From: JAIBJN01 sp963847985
Lineage (GTDB): Bacteria; Actinomycetota; Thermoleophilia; Gaiellales; Gaiellaceae
NCBI GenBank assembly: GCA_963847985.1
Contig: CAWKBS010000009.1
Location: forward strand, 186,001 to 250,000
Length of the DNA stretch: 64,000 nt
Direction of reading: 5' to 3'
Positions 1 through 7,992 of the stretch are shown here, in pieces. The position numbers and the translations under genes are program-made. Each line of letters starts with the position of its first letter. The stretch's first letter is position 1. Under the pieces are notes generated by a model. That model ran no database searches, had not been told where the DNA came from, and saw only the letters and a list, made by a program, of their open reading frames with translations.

Positions 1-30
1 CGCCATTGTCGTGCCGGCGTCGGCTGGAAC

Positions 31-2136
31 TCAGCGCGGGCGCCGGGCGACCCGCCGCCGCGCCCGGGAGCGGGCCTTGCGCATGAGCGCGTCGTGGCTC
101 CCCTTCACAGACTGGTCCTTGCGCGGCCGGAGCCGCTTCCACGCGCCGTCCGGCTGCAGCGTCCAGGCCGTGTTGTCGTCGAGCAGCACGTCGAAGGCGG
201 CGGCAAGCTGGGCCTGCACCTTCGGGTCCTCGACCGGGACCGCGATCTCGATGCGATGGTCGAGGTTCCGCGTCATCAGGTCGGCGCTGCTCAGGAACGT
301 CGCCGCCTCCTCGCCCGCCTCGAAGACGAAGAAGCGGCTGTGCTCGAGGAAGCGACCGACGATGCTGCGGACGCGGATCGAGTCGGAGAGGCCGGCCACG
401 CCGGGACGAAGCTGGCAGATGGAGCGCGCGACGATGTCGATCTCGGCGCCCGCCTGCGAGGCTGCGTAGAGCTCTTCGATGATCGTCTGGTCGGTGAGCG
501 CGTTCGTCTTCAGCCGGATGCGCGCGTGCTTGCCCGCAGCAGCGGCCTTCGCCACCGTGTGGATCTCCTCGACGAGCCGGCGGCGCAGGTTGAACGGCGC
601 GACCAGGAGCTTGCGGAACGCCTGCGGGCGGCCGAAGCCGGTGACGTAGTTGAAGAGGTCGGCGACGTCGGCGGCGATGTCCTCGTCGGCAGTGAACAGG
701 CCGAAGTCCTCGTAGATCCGGGCCGTGAGCGCGTGGTAATTGCCGGTGCCGATATGGACGTAGCGGCGGAGGTGGTTGCCCTCGCGGCGGACGATCAGCG
801 TCGTCTTCGCGTGGATCTTGAGGTTGGGGAAGCCGTAGACAACATGGACGCCCGCCCGCTCCATGGCGCGGGACCACTCGATGTTCCTGTGCTCGTCGAA
901 GCGGGCTTTCAGCTCGACGAGGCAAACGCTCTGGCGTCCGTCCTCGGCCACCTCGATCAACGCCGGGACGACCGGCGAGTCGTCGCTCGTCCGGTACACC
1001 GTCGTCTTGAGCGTGATCACGCCGGGGTCGCGCGCGGCCTCGCGCGCAAGGCGCTCGAAGGTGGTGACGAAGGAGTCGTACGGATGGTGGACGAGCACGT
1101 CGCCGCGCCGGATCTCTGCGAAGAAGCCCTCGCCGCCGAGCGCCCCCGCGAGCCGCGCAGGCGTGCTCGGCACCCACGGGTCGTCCTTCAGGTCGGGCCG
1201 GTCGAGCCCCGCAAGCTGTGAAAGGTCGGCGTGGTCGAGCGGGCCGCGGATCGGGTAGACCTGTTCCTCCGAGGTGTCGAGGCCCTCGATCAGGCGGGCC
1301 AGGAGCCGGTTGGAGACGGAGGCGGAGACCTCCAGGCGGACGACGTCGCCGAAGCGGCGTCTCCGCAGCTCGAGCTCGACGGCCTCCAGCAGGTCGTCGG
1401 CCTCGTCGCTCACCTCGAAGTCCGCGTCGCGCGTGACGCGGAAGATGGCGCGCTCGATGATCTCCATCTGCGGGAAGAGCCAGTCGAGGAAATGCGCGAT
1501 CACCGCCTCGAGCGGGACGAAGGCACCGCGCTTTCCTACCTCGAGGAACCGCGGGAGCCCCTCGGGCACCTTGACCCGCGCGAAGCGCTCCTCCCCGTTC
1601 TCGGGGTCGCGGACGAGCACGGCGAGGCTGTTGGAGAGGCCGGAGATGTAGGGAAAGGGCTGCCCCGGCCCGACTGCGAGCGGCGTCAGCACCGGGTAGA
1701 CCTCCCGGTCGAAGTGCCGCTCCAGCTCGGCCTTCTCCTTCTCGGAGCACTCGTCCACCTGGGCGATCTCGATCCCGGCCTCCTTGAGGGCAGGAACGAG
1801 CTCCCGGGTCCAGAGCCGCGACTGGCGGGCCGTCAGCGCGAGGACGCGCTCGCGGATGGCGAACAGCGTCGCAGTCGGGGTGCGCCCGTCCATCGAGCGC
1901 ACCGCGATGCCCGCCGCCGCCTGGCCCATGAGGCCGGCGACGCGCACCATGAAGAACTCGTCCAGGTTCGACGAGAAGATCGAGCAGAACTTCACCCGCT
2001 CGAGCAGCGGCACGCTCGGGTCGGCGGCCAGCTCCAGCACCCTGGCGTTGAACTCGAGCCAGGAGAGCTCGCGGTTCAGGAGCCGCTCGCCTTCCTGGGA
2101 GATCGTTCCGGTCGTCGTCGTCGTCGGCATGCGCAT
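31..2136 (-). CDS. ppk: Polyphosphate kinase 1
   Basis: 701 residues, the usual PPK1 length. It polymerises the gamma-phosphate of ATP into polyphosphate. The N-terminal helical domain begins with NRELSWLEFNARVLELA. The phosphorylated-histidine region carries KIHAKTTLIVRR and HIGTGNYHALTARIYEDFGL, and a second conserved histidine sits in VGRFLEHSRFFVF. The C-terminus is basic. ATG at 2136 is followed by a second ATG two codons on, and either could start. The gene stands alone but heads a phosphate cluster (PHP phosphoesterase, PhoX, response regulator), and a degenerate tandem PHO box (2181-2202) lies about 45 nt upstream. Storage of phosphate as polyP fits this setting. The family call is secure from sequence. 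Confidence 0.97.
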   Translation of the reverse strand: MRMPTTTTTGTISQEGERLLNRELSWLEFNARVLELAADPSVPLLERVKFCSIFSSNLDEFFMVRVAGLMGQAAAGIAVRSMDGRTPTATLFAIRERVLALTARQSRLWTRELVPALKEAGIEIAQVDECSEKEKAELERHFDREVYPVLTPLAVGPGQPFPYISGLSNSLAVLVRDPENGEERFARVKVPEGLPRFLEVGKRGAFVPLEAVIAHFLDWLFPQMEIIERAIFRVTRDADFEVSDEADDLLEAVELELRRRRFGDVVRLEVSASVSNRLLARLIEGLDTSEEQVYPIRGPLDHADLSQLAGLDRPDLKDDPWVPSTPARLAGALGGEGFFAEIRRGDVLVHHPYDSFVTTFERLAREAARDPGVITLKTTVYRTSDDSPVVPALIEVAEDGRQSVCLVELKARFDEHRNIEWSRAMERAGVHVVYGFPNLKIHAKTTLIVRREGNHLRRYVHIGTGNYHALTARIYEDFGLFTADEDIAADVADLFNYVTGFGRPQAFRKLLVAPFNLRRRLVEEIHTVAKAAAAGKHARIRLKTNALTDQTIIEELYAASQAGAEIDIVARSICQLRPGVAGLSDSIRVRSIVGRFLEHSRFFVFEAGEEAATFLSSADLMTRNLDHRIEIAVPVEDPKVQAQLAAAFDVLLDDNTAWTLQPDGAWKRLRPRKDQSVKGSHDALMRKARSRARRRVARRPR

Positions 2137-2180
2137 CTAAGAGTGCATCATCGCGCGGGCCGACGCGAGGCGCGGTTGCG

Positions 2181-2202
2181 GTCTGGTGACGAAATGGAGA
2201 AC
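2181..2202 (-). promoter_or_regulatory. Degenerate PHO box upstream of ppk
   Basis: Read on the minus strand, two adjacent 11-nt units occur: GTTCTCCATTT (2202-2192) and CGTCACCAGAC (2191-2181). Each resembles the GTTCACC-N4 direct-repeat unit bound by actinobacterial PhoP, with one or two mismatches, and the 11-nt phase is exact. The site is 45-65 nt before the ppk start. It is weaker than the sites at 5985 and 28725. Confidence 0.45.
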
Positions 2203-2216
2203 TCAGGAGGGTCTCG

Positions 2217-2942
2217 CTACGCCGCGGCAGCCGGCTCGACCGCGTCGGCCGGCCGGTACGGGAGGAGGTACGCCGGGCGGTCGGAGCGGAGGTACGCGAC
2301 GACCTCCTCCTCGTCCTTTCGGCAGGGCAGGAGCGTTTTCCACGAGCGCAGGTGCTCGGCGGCGTGGACATCGCCGGTCGCCACTGCAGGGACGCCGGAC
2401 GCGGCGACCCAGCCGTAGACGTCCGCGCCGTTGAAGAGCTCCGCCCGGTGAACGAGCGGCGCGAGCACATCCCATTCGCGCCAGAACCGCCTGGTGACGC
2501 GCGCCGGCACGGGATCCCGGTCGAGCCCGTGCGGGTGTGCAGCGATCAGGGCAGCGCCGGCCGCGCGGGCTGCGAGCAGCGAGCCGACGAGCCCGGCGTC
2601 CGGCGCGACGTGCTCGCGCAGGCCGACGGCCACGGCGTGCGCCGCCAGGTCGGGGTCGGCGTGGTTGTGGGTGATCTCGAGGCCCGGGACGACCAGGAGG
2701 TCGTGAAGCGCCAGGGCCCGCGAGGCCTCGGCCTCGATCGACGCGAGATAGTCGCCGAAGATCCGGGCGTGGACGCAGGTCTCCGGGAGATGCCACGGGT
2801 CGTCGCTGCGCAGAACGTGGTCGGTGACGCAGAGCACGTCGAACCCCGCCTCGCCGTAGAGGTCGACGAGCTCCCGCAGCGAGAGCGTCCCGTCGCTCCA
2901 GGTGGTGTGGGCGTGCAGCTCGCAGAGAAGGGCGCGCTCCAT
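2217..2942 (-). CDS. PHP-domain metal-dependent phosphoesterase/hydrolase
   Basis: 241 residues from ATG 2942, preceded by TGAGG; an in-frame GTG at 2972 would add 10 residues. The N-terminus ELHAHTTWSDGTLSLRELVD is the classic PHP motif (HxH...D metal ligands), followed by VTDHV and later ITHNH and AAHPHG. It is a stand-alone PHP protein of the YciV/TrpH type; the substrate cannot be told, but nucleoside phosphates or small phosphoesters are usual. It lies between ppk and phoX, and a perfect GTTCACC half-site (2993-2987, minus strand) sits 45 nt before the start, so it may belong to the phosphate-starvation set. That last point is inference. Confidence 0.85.
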   Translation of the reverse strand: MERALLCELHAHTTWSDGTLSLRELVDLYGEAGFDVLCVTDHVLRSDDPWHLPETCVHARIFGDYLASIEAEASRALALHDLLVVPGLEITHNHADPDLAAHAVAVGLREHVAPDAGLVGSLLAARAAGAALIAAHPHGLDRDPVPARVTRRFWREWDVLAPLVHRAELFNGADVYGWVAASGVPAVATGDVHAAEHLRSWKTLLPCRKDEEEVVAYLRSDRPAYLLPYRPADAVEPAAAA

Positions 2943-3009
2943 GACCTCAGTGTCAGCTGCGACCGCGCGCACGTGGGCAACGGACCGGTGAACGTCCTGG
3001 GAAAAGCCG

Positions 3010-3039
3010 GCAGCCCGCCGGCGAGGGTCGGCGGGCTGC
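3010..3039. terminator. GC-rich hairpin downstream of phoX
   Basis: A perfect 11-bp inverted repeat (GCAGCCCGCCG, 3010-3020, with its complement 3029-3039) encloses an 8-nt loop in the 214-bp gap between phoX (upstream, minus) and the PHP gene. No U-tract follows. It is a likely transcription-end or mRNA-stabilising structure. Nothing else was recognised in the gap except the GTTCACC half-site at 2987-2993. Confidence 0.5.
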
Positions 3040-3156
3040 TGGGCGGGCGGGTGGGAGCCCGGGGCGATGCGCGCTTAGGGCCAGGACGGTGGACGGTGCC
3101 GCCTCCTGCACGGATGGCCGGCGCGGGCCGGGGGTGCTCCCGGGAGAAACCTGTCG

Positions 3157-4551
3157 CTAGTCCACCTTCTTCCAGGGGCCCCAGACGGCGTACGTGACGG
3201 CACCGCCGTCCGTCGGGCCGCCGGGCAGGTTGCCGCGGTCGCCCTGCTGGTTCACGAAGAGGATCTGCCCGTGCGGGTCGAAGCACCCGCCGCAGAACTC
3301 CGTGCTGTTGGCGGCGGTCTTGGCGAAGTCGTAGATCTTCCCCTGCCTCGTGACGCCGCGGAGGAACTGCTCGCCGGAGCCGTCCTCCTGCAGGAGGATG
3401 TGCCCGGTCTTCGGGACGATCACGACGTTGTCCGGCGCCTGGAGGACGGCCGAGCCGGGGGACTCGTAGATGAGCGTGATCGTCTCGCGCTCGGGGTCGT
3501 ACTCCCAGACCTGGCCCTGGCCGGCGGCGCCACCGTTCGTGACGTCGAAGTAGATCTTCTTGCCGCCGACCCACATGCCCTCCTCGCGGTTGAACGCCGC
3601 AGCGCCCTTCGCGTAGGCCTGGTTCCGCGTGGCCATGGGCCCGGAGTCGGTGTCGTCCTCGTGGTCGGGGGAGTCGATGGTGACCCACTCGACCGGGTAC
3701 GGCTCGAGGGGCACGCGTCCGACGTCCATGTTCGCCTGCGACTCGTTCCTGAGCTTCAGGGCCTGCAGGACGCCCGTCGTCCTCGAGAGCGGGTCGTTCG
3801 CGCCGTACGGCGGGTTCGGGATGTACCGGTAGAAGGCCGCGCCGGCCGGGTTGCTCGCCGACCTCGTGCGGTCCTCGGTCGAGTAGAGCGCGCCGCCGTG
3901 AAAGAGGGACGCCTCGTGCACGAACCGCCCCGCGCCGACGATCGGCTCGGCCTTGACGGGGCCGGTCGCGCCGGACGGGATGTCGAAGACGTAGCCGTGC
4001 TTGATGCCGGCGCTGCTGCGGTTGACGACCTCCTCGCACGTGAGCCAGGAGTGCCACGGCGTCACCCCGCCGGCGCAGTTCGTGTCGGTGCCGCCGAGGA
4101 TCGCGAACGTCTCGAGGACCTCGAAGTTGCCCTTGGGCCCGACCATGTCGAGCACGACCTTCGTGTTGCCCGCGTTGTACGAGGGCGTCGGGTCGTAACG
4201 GAGCTCCTCCGGGACGAGCACGGGGATCTCCCCGGCCTGGCGACGGTTCTCGTGGTTCCTGATCAGGACGATCGTGCCGCGCTTGCCCGCGTAGGCGGCC
4301 ATGCCGTCGAAGATCCCCGGAACGGGGTTCCCGTCGCTCATCGTCTCGCCCTGGCGCTGGATGACGGCGTAGTTGAAGTCTTTCGGGAGCCAGAGGTCTC
4401 CCTTGTCGACGAGAGGGCCGTAGCCCGGCGCCCGCGTCGGGCTGCCGTAGGCGACCTCGGCCCCGAGGGCGTGCAGCGGGCCGAGCGCGGCGAGCCCCGT
4501 CCCCGCGACGAGCCCGCGGCGGAAGAACGTCTTCCTGTCGAGCGTGTCCAT
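3157..4551 (-). CDS. PhoX-type secreted alkaline phosphatase (DUF839)
   Basis: 464 residues. The N-terminus DRKTFFRRGLVAGTGLAALG looks like a twin-arginine export signal (RRG, then a hydrophobic stretch), expected for PhoX, which folds with Ca/Fe cofactors before export. The body carries DUF839 features: VLIRNHENR near residue 97, GGTDTNCAGGVTPWHSWLTCEE around 155-180 and a C-terminal CGGCFDPHGQILFVNQQ. It probably releases phosphate from organic phosphoesters outside the cell. It is monocistronic, with one strong PHO-like unit CTTCACCACCC (minus strand, 4635-4625) about 75 nt upstream and no clear second repeat. Substrate specificity is inferred from the family. Confidence 0.88.
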   Translation of the reverse strand: MDTLDRKTFFRRGLVAGTGLAALGPLHALGAEVAYGSPTRAPGYGPLVDKGDLWLPKDFNYAVIQRQGETMSDGNPVPGIFDGMAAYAGKRGTIVLIRNHENRRQAGEIPVLVPEELRYDPTPSYNAGNTKVVLDMVGPKGNFEVLETFAILGGTDTNCAGGVTPWHSWLTCEEVVNRSSAGIKHGYVFDIPSGATGPVKAEPIVGAGRFVHEASLFHGGALYSTEDRTRSASNPAGAAFYRYIPNPPYGANDPLSRTTGVLQALKLRNESQANMDVGRVPLEPYPVEWVTIDSPDHEDDTDSGPMATRNQAYAKGAAAFNREEGMWVGGKKIYFDVTNGGAAGQGQVWEYDPERETITLIYESPGSAVLQAPDNVVIVPKTGHILLQEDGSGEQFLRGVTRQGKIYDFAKTAANSTEFCGGCFDPHGQILFVNQQGDRGNLPGGPTDGGAVTYAVWGPWKKVD

Positions 4552-4652
4552 CTGAGGAACCCCCTTGTCGCGATGCGCTGAGTCGCGCCGAGTGTCCGCG
4601 AGGAGGCAGCTCGCGTGGGAAGCGGGGTGGTGAAGATTCGGAGTCGGAGCGG

Positions 4653-5042
4653 CTAGACGCCGCGCGGCGCCGAGTCGTCGAGCGTGACCCGCACGAGGTC
4701 GCGGATCGAGACGATCCCGACGACGGTCTCGCCGTCGAGCACAGGCAGGTGGCGGAAGCCGCCGTGGATCATGAGCGCGGCCGCGTGGGCGGTCGTGTCC
4801 GAGGCCTCGATCGTCTCCGGGCTCTTGGTCATCCAGTCCTTGACGCGGGCGCTCTCCGTGGCGCCTACCGCCACCGCCTTGAGGATGTCCCGCTCGGTCA
4901 GGATGCCGTCGAGGCGGTCGCCGTCCATGACGAGGGCGGCGCCGACTCCGCGCGCGACCATGTGCTTGGCCGCCTCGGCGATCGGCTCGTCGGGCAGGGC
5001 GCGCAGGAGCTCCCGCGTCATGTGGTCGGAGATCACGGACAT
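4653..5042 (-). CDS. CBS-domain protein
   Basis: 129 residues from ATG 5042 (MSVISDHMTRELLRALPDEP); a longer reading to 5102 lacks conserved sequence. It has two CBS repeats, residues about 8-60 and 70-125, with typical DGILTERDILKAV and VVGIVSIRDLVRV ends. CBS pairs bind adenosine nucleotides and act as energy sensors. With no attached catalytic domain the partner is unknown. It lies between phoX and the response regulator on the same strand. Confidence 0.85.
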   Translation of the reverse strand: MSVISDHMTRELLRALPDEPIAEAAKHMVARGVGAALVMDGDRLDGILTERDILKAVAVGATESARVKDWMTKSPETIEASDTTAHAAALMIHGGFRHLPVLDGETVVGIVSIRDLVRVTLDDSAPRGV

Positions 5043-5121
5043 CGGCGCGATCCTAGAGGATTGGTGGGGAATTCGGCCGCGGTCGGGGGCGCTCCAGACC
5101 AAGTCGGGCTGCGCGGTCGAT

Positions 5122-5150
5122 CGCGGCGCGTAGTGGGGCTACGCGCCGCG
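5122..5150. terminator. Strong hairpin after the response regulator gene
   Basis: A perfect 12-bp stem (CGCGGCGCGTAG at 5122-5133 with its complement at 5139-5150) has a 5-nt loop. It lies 83 nt downstream of the response regulator stop (minus strand) and 80 nt upstream of the CBS start. No U-run follows, as is common for actinobacterial terminators. Confidence 0.6.
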
Positions 5151-5232
5151 GGCGAACGTGCTGACCGGCACAGCGTCTGGTGCGTCATCCGGCCAGGCGG
5201 AATTCCCCGCCACTCCTCTTGGGGCAGAGCCG

Positions 5233-5928
5233 CTACTTGGCGACCGCTTCGAGCTTGTAGCCGACGCCGTAGCGCGTCTGGACGAACGTGTGCGCCGGCG
5301 CCTGCGACTCGAGCTTGTCCCTGATCTTGCGGACGAAGACGTCGACCGTGCGGTCCCGGTGCGTGAGCCGGCGGCCCCACACCTTCTGGAGGAGCTCGTC
5401 CCGCGTGACCACGCGCCCGTGCTCGAGCGCGAGCGCGTAGAGCAGGCGGAACTCGGTCGGCGTCAGCTCCGCGCTCGTGCCGCCCACGTAGGCCTGCACG
5501 TTCAGCGGGTCGACCTTGAGCTCCTCGATCTCGATTGGCTCGCCGCGGCGCTCGTCCTGGACGCGGATGCCGCGACGAGCCGCCGCGCGCACGCGCGCGA
5601 CAAGCTCCTTCATGGAGAACGGCTTCACGAGGTAGTCGTCCGCACCGATCTCGAGGGCGTGTACCCGGTCGTGCTCGGTCCCGCGCGCGCTGACGACGAC
5701 GATCGGCGTCCCGATCCCCTCGGAGCGCGCGGTCTCGATCAGCTTCCAGCCGTCGAGGCCCGGGAGCATGAGGTCGAGCACGCAGACGTCGGGACGCTCG
5801 TAGCGGAGGCGCGCGAGCCCGGACTCCCCCTTGTTCACCCAGAGCGGGTCGAAGCCCGCCGAGGTCAGGTGCCGGGCCATCCCCTCGGCGATGACGTCGT
5901 CGTCCTCGATGATGAGCACCTTGGACAC
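5233..5928 (-). CDS. PhoP-like OmpR-family response regulator
   Basis: 231 residues from GTG 5928 (VSKVLIIEDDD), which has GAGGAAG in front; the open frame continues far upstream only because of GC bias. Receiver domain: acidic pair ED at 8-9, phospho-acceptor D52 in VLDLMLPG, conserved K102 in YLVKPF. A C-terminal winged helix (residues 130-228) has LTPTEFRLLYALA, RDRTVDVFVRKIRDKL and RYGVGYKL. The gene has a two-unit PHO box 57-78 nt upstream (5985-6006), suggesting autoregulation, and lies among phosphate genes. The kinase partner is probably the one at 7015-7992. The PhoP assignment rests on context and the PHO box, since the family is large. Confidence 0.9.
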   Translation of the reverse strand: MSKVLIIEDDDVIAEGMARHLTSAGFDPLWVNKGESGLARLRYERPDVCVLDLMLPGLDGWKLIETARSEGIGTPIVVVSARGTEHDRVHALEIGADDYLVKPFSMKELVARVRAAARRGIRVQDERRGEPIEIEELKVDPLNVQAYVGGTSAELTPTEFRLLYALALEHGRVVTRDELLQKVWGRRLTHRDRTVDVFVRKIRDKLESQAPAHTFVQTRYGVGYKLEAVAK

Positions 5929-5984
5929 GTCTTCCTCGATTCTGCCCGCGCGGACGACCCCGCAGGGGTGGCGCAACGGTAGCG

Positions 5985-6006
5985 TAATGGTGAAGAAGTG
6001 GTGAAC
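5985..6006 (-). promoter_or_regulatory. PHO box in front of the response regulator
   Basis: On the minus strand two contiguous 11-nt units read GTTCACCACTT (6006-5996) and CTTCACCATTA (5995-5985). Both match the (G/C)TTCACC-N4 direct-repeat unit used by actinobacterial PhoP. The site lies between the kelch gene stop and the regulator start, directed at the regulator. Confidence 0.75.
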
Positions 6007-6011
6007 GCGAC

Positions 6012-6944
6012 TCAGGGGCCGGGCGACCAGAGCCAGGCGCGGGAGACGAGCTTCCCCTCCGACCAGCCCTCGTCCTTCGGCCAGCTCGAGCCGAGGAAGA
6101 CGAAGCGGTCGTTGCCCGCCGCGACCTCGGTGGTCCCGCCCTCGGCCTCGTCGGGCGGGGACGGCCCGGACGAGAACCCGGGTTGGGGCCGCGCCTGCGC
6201 CCAGGCCGATTCGGGGTTGTCGAGCTCGCGCCAGGAACCCGACCCGAAGTCGAAGGCCGCCGCCCGCAGCGGGAGATCGCCGCTCAGGTCCTCCGTCAGC
6301 TCGTGATCGAAGAGGAGGAGCTCCTCCCCGTCCCAAGCAGCGACGCGGTCGAACCCGGGCGAGAACGGGTCGGCCGGCAGCTCGCTCCACTCGGATGCGC
6401 TCGGGTCGTAGACAAGATCGGGGCGCACACCTTCCTCGTCGCTGCCGGACACCGCGACAATGCGGTCGCCGGCCGCGACGAGCTGGTACCGGGCGGGGTC
6501 GGTCGGCATGGCGAGCTCCTCCCAGCGGTCCTCGCGGATCCGGTAGGCGAGGAAGGCGCTCGGCGCCTGTGGCCGCCACGGCTCGCCGGCGATCCAGAGG
6601 TACGCGGTCGAGCCGACGACGAGCGGCTGGGCCCAGGAGAAGCGGACCGGGGCATCCGCGATCGCGCGCCAGGCGTCCGCTTCCGGGTCGTACGCCGCCC
6701 CGTCGGCGAGCGGCGGCTCCGAGGGCGCCTCGCACTCCGCGTTCGGTGAGCACGGCGGCGCGTCGCTGCCGCCGACGAGGATCACCTCCTCGCCGGTCCA
6801 GAACCCCGCCGGGTACTCGCGCGGACTGAGCGGCGGCGGCGATAGCTCGCGCCAGCCGCTCGAACCGGCCGACCCGGCCGCGACGACGATCACTCCGGTC
6901 ACCACGGCGGCGGCCGCCCCGATCGCTGCCCACATCCACCTCAC
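6012..6944 (-). CDS. Membrane-anchored kelch-like beta-propeller protein
   Basis: 310 residues. An N-terminal hydrophobic anchor or signal (residues 5-28, AAIGAAAAVVTGVIVVAAG) is followed by repeated units of kelch character: W-x2-L-x2-P-L, EEVILVGG, AAYDPEADAWRAIADAP, LVYDPSASEWSELPADP, AAFDFGSGSWRELDNPES. The repeats suggest an extracytoplasmic beta-propeller; no enzymatic motif is visible. It sits between the response regulator and the oppositely oriented kinase, and shares the strand with the regulator, which begins 84 nt downstream after a PHO box. Function unknown. It could be a ligand-binding sensor accessory, but that is speculation. Confidence 0.75.
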   Translation of the reverse strand: MRWMWAAIGAAAAVVTGVIVVAAGSAGSSGWRELSPPPLSPREYPAGFWTGEEVILVGGSDAPPCSPNAECEAPSEPPLADGAAYDPEADAWRAIADAPVRFSWAQPLVVGSTAYLWIAGEPWRPQAPSAFLAYRIREDRWEELAMPTDPARYQLVAAGDRIVAVSGSDEEGVRPDLVYDPSASEWSELPADPFSPGFDRVAAWDGEELLLFDHELTEDLSGDLPLRAAAFDFGSGSWRELDNPESAWAQARPQPGFSSGPSPPDEAEGGTTEVAAGNDRFVFLGSSWPKDEGWSEGKLVSRAWLWSPGP

Positions 6945-7014
6945 ACCGACTGAGACTCCACCGGGGACTTGATTGTTTCGGCCGACTTGACCGCCGGGCT
7001 ACGATCACGGCGAG

Positions 7015-7992
7015 GTGCGGCATCTCCTCAAACGCGGCGGCAACGGCGCCCGCTCCGACCCGGGTCTGGAGGAGCTTCGCCTCGAAGCCCGGCGCGGCCG
7101 CGCGCTGGTCGAGGAGAGCCGCGAGATCGTCGTCGTCCTCGACGAGCACGACCGGGTGGTCACCGCGAGCCGGCGCGCGCGCGAGCTCCTCGGCGGTCTC
7201 GAGGAGGGCGCCGCCGCGCCGGACCTGCTCGTTCAGAACGCTCCGCTCACGATCCCGTACGAGGTCGACGGGCGGCGTGAGACCATCCTCTACGCCCGCG
7301 ACTCGGGCGACATGGCCGCGTACGAGGAGCTGCGCGCCGGGTTCACGGCCGCCGTCTCGCACGAGCTGCGGACGCCGCTGGCCCGGGTGCTCGCGCTCCT
7401 CGAGACCGCGACTCTGCCGGGGTCCGACGTGATCGAGCTCGTCGAGCAGGCCCAGGGGGAGATCGACACGATCCGCGAGCTGATCGACGACATCCTCTTC
7501 CTCTCGGAGCTCGAGTCCGGCCACGAGGTCGTCGGCCTCGGAACGACCCTCGCGTTTCCGATCCTCGTCGAGGTTGTGGAGAGCCTCGAGGAGCAGGCCG
7601 CCCGCGCCGGCGTGACCGTCGAGCTCGAGGCCGACGAGGACGTCGAGCTGCCGCTCAGGCCGCGGATGATCCGCGTCGTCGCGCAGAACCTCGCGCAGAA
7701 CTCCATCCGGTACGCGGGCCCGGGCGCGCGCTTGCACCTCAGCCTGCGGCATGCCGCGGACGGCGTCGAGCTCGTGGCCGCGGACTCGGGGGTGGGCGTC
7801 GCCGAGGACGATCTCCCCCGCCTCTTCGAACGCTTCTACCGCGCCGACCCGGCGCGCTCGACCCGCGGCACCGGGCTGGGCCTGGCGATCGTGAAGCACG
7901 TCGTCACCTCGGCTGGGGGAACCGTGGAGGCGACAGGAGCCCGCGGCCGCGGGCTCACCATCCGCTGCCACTTTCCGGCGGTCTTGCCCTAG
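7015..7992 (+). CDS. Soluble PhoR-like sensor histidine kinase
   Basis: 325 residues from GTG 7015 (preceded by GCGAG). No transmembrane segment is present, unlike most PhoR proteins. Residues 30-95 look like a small PAS-type module (ESREIVVVLDEHDRVVTASR). HisKA carries H116 in AVSHELRTPLARVL. The ATPase domain shows NSIRYA (N box), DSGVGVAEDD and RGTGLGLAIVKHVV. It would phosphorylate a response regulator, most likely that at 5233-5928, about 1 kb away on the other strand. A cytoplasmic PhoR that senses phosphate through PstSCAB-PhoU would fit the pst locus in this window, but this is inference. Its 3' end overlaps convergent rhaI by 4 nt. Confidence 0.9.
   Translation: MRHLLKRGGNGARSDPGLEELRLEARRGRALVEESREIVVVLDEHDRVVTASRRARELLGGLEEGAAAPDLLVQNAPLTIPYEVDGRRETILYARDSGDMAAYEELRAGFTAAVSHELRTPLARVLALLETATLPGSDVIELVEQAQGEIDTIRELIDDILFLSELESGHEVVGLGTTLAFPILVEVVESLEEQAARAGVTVELEADEDVELPLRPRMIRVVAQNLAQNSIRYAGPGARLHLSLRHAADGVELVAADSGVGVAEDDLPRLFERFYRADPARSTRGTGLGLAIVKHVVTSAGGTVEATGARGRGLTIRCHFPAVLP

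Noticed and set aside
94..2418. Plus-strand open frames opposite ppk and the PHP gene
   Set aside because: Composition (Arg/Gly/Val-rich) is the mirror of the real minus-strand genes; no family similarity and no ribosome sites.
5065..5215. GGGGAATTC inverted pair spanning the gap next to the response regulator
   Set aside because: Nine bases at 130-bp distance with no continuation; expected by chance, while the nearby 12-bp hairpin is significant.
6984..7014. TTGACC and TACGAT before the kinase as a promoter pair
   Set aside because: The spacer is only 7 nt; TACGAT alone could be a -10 but no -35 fits.
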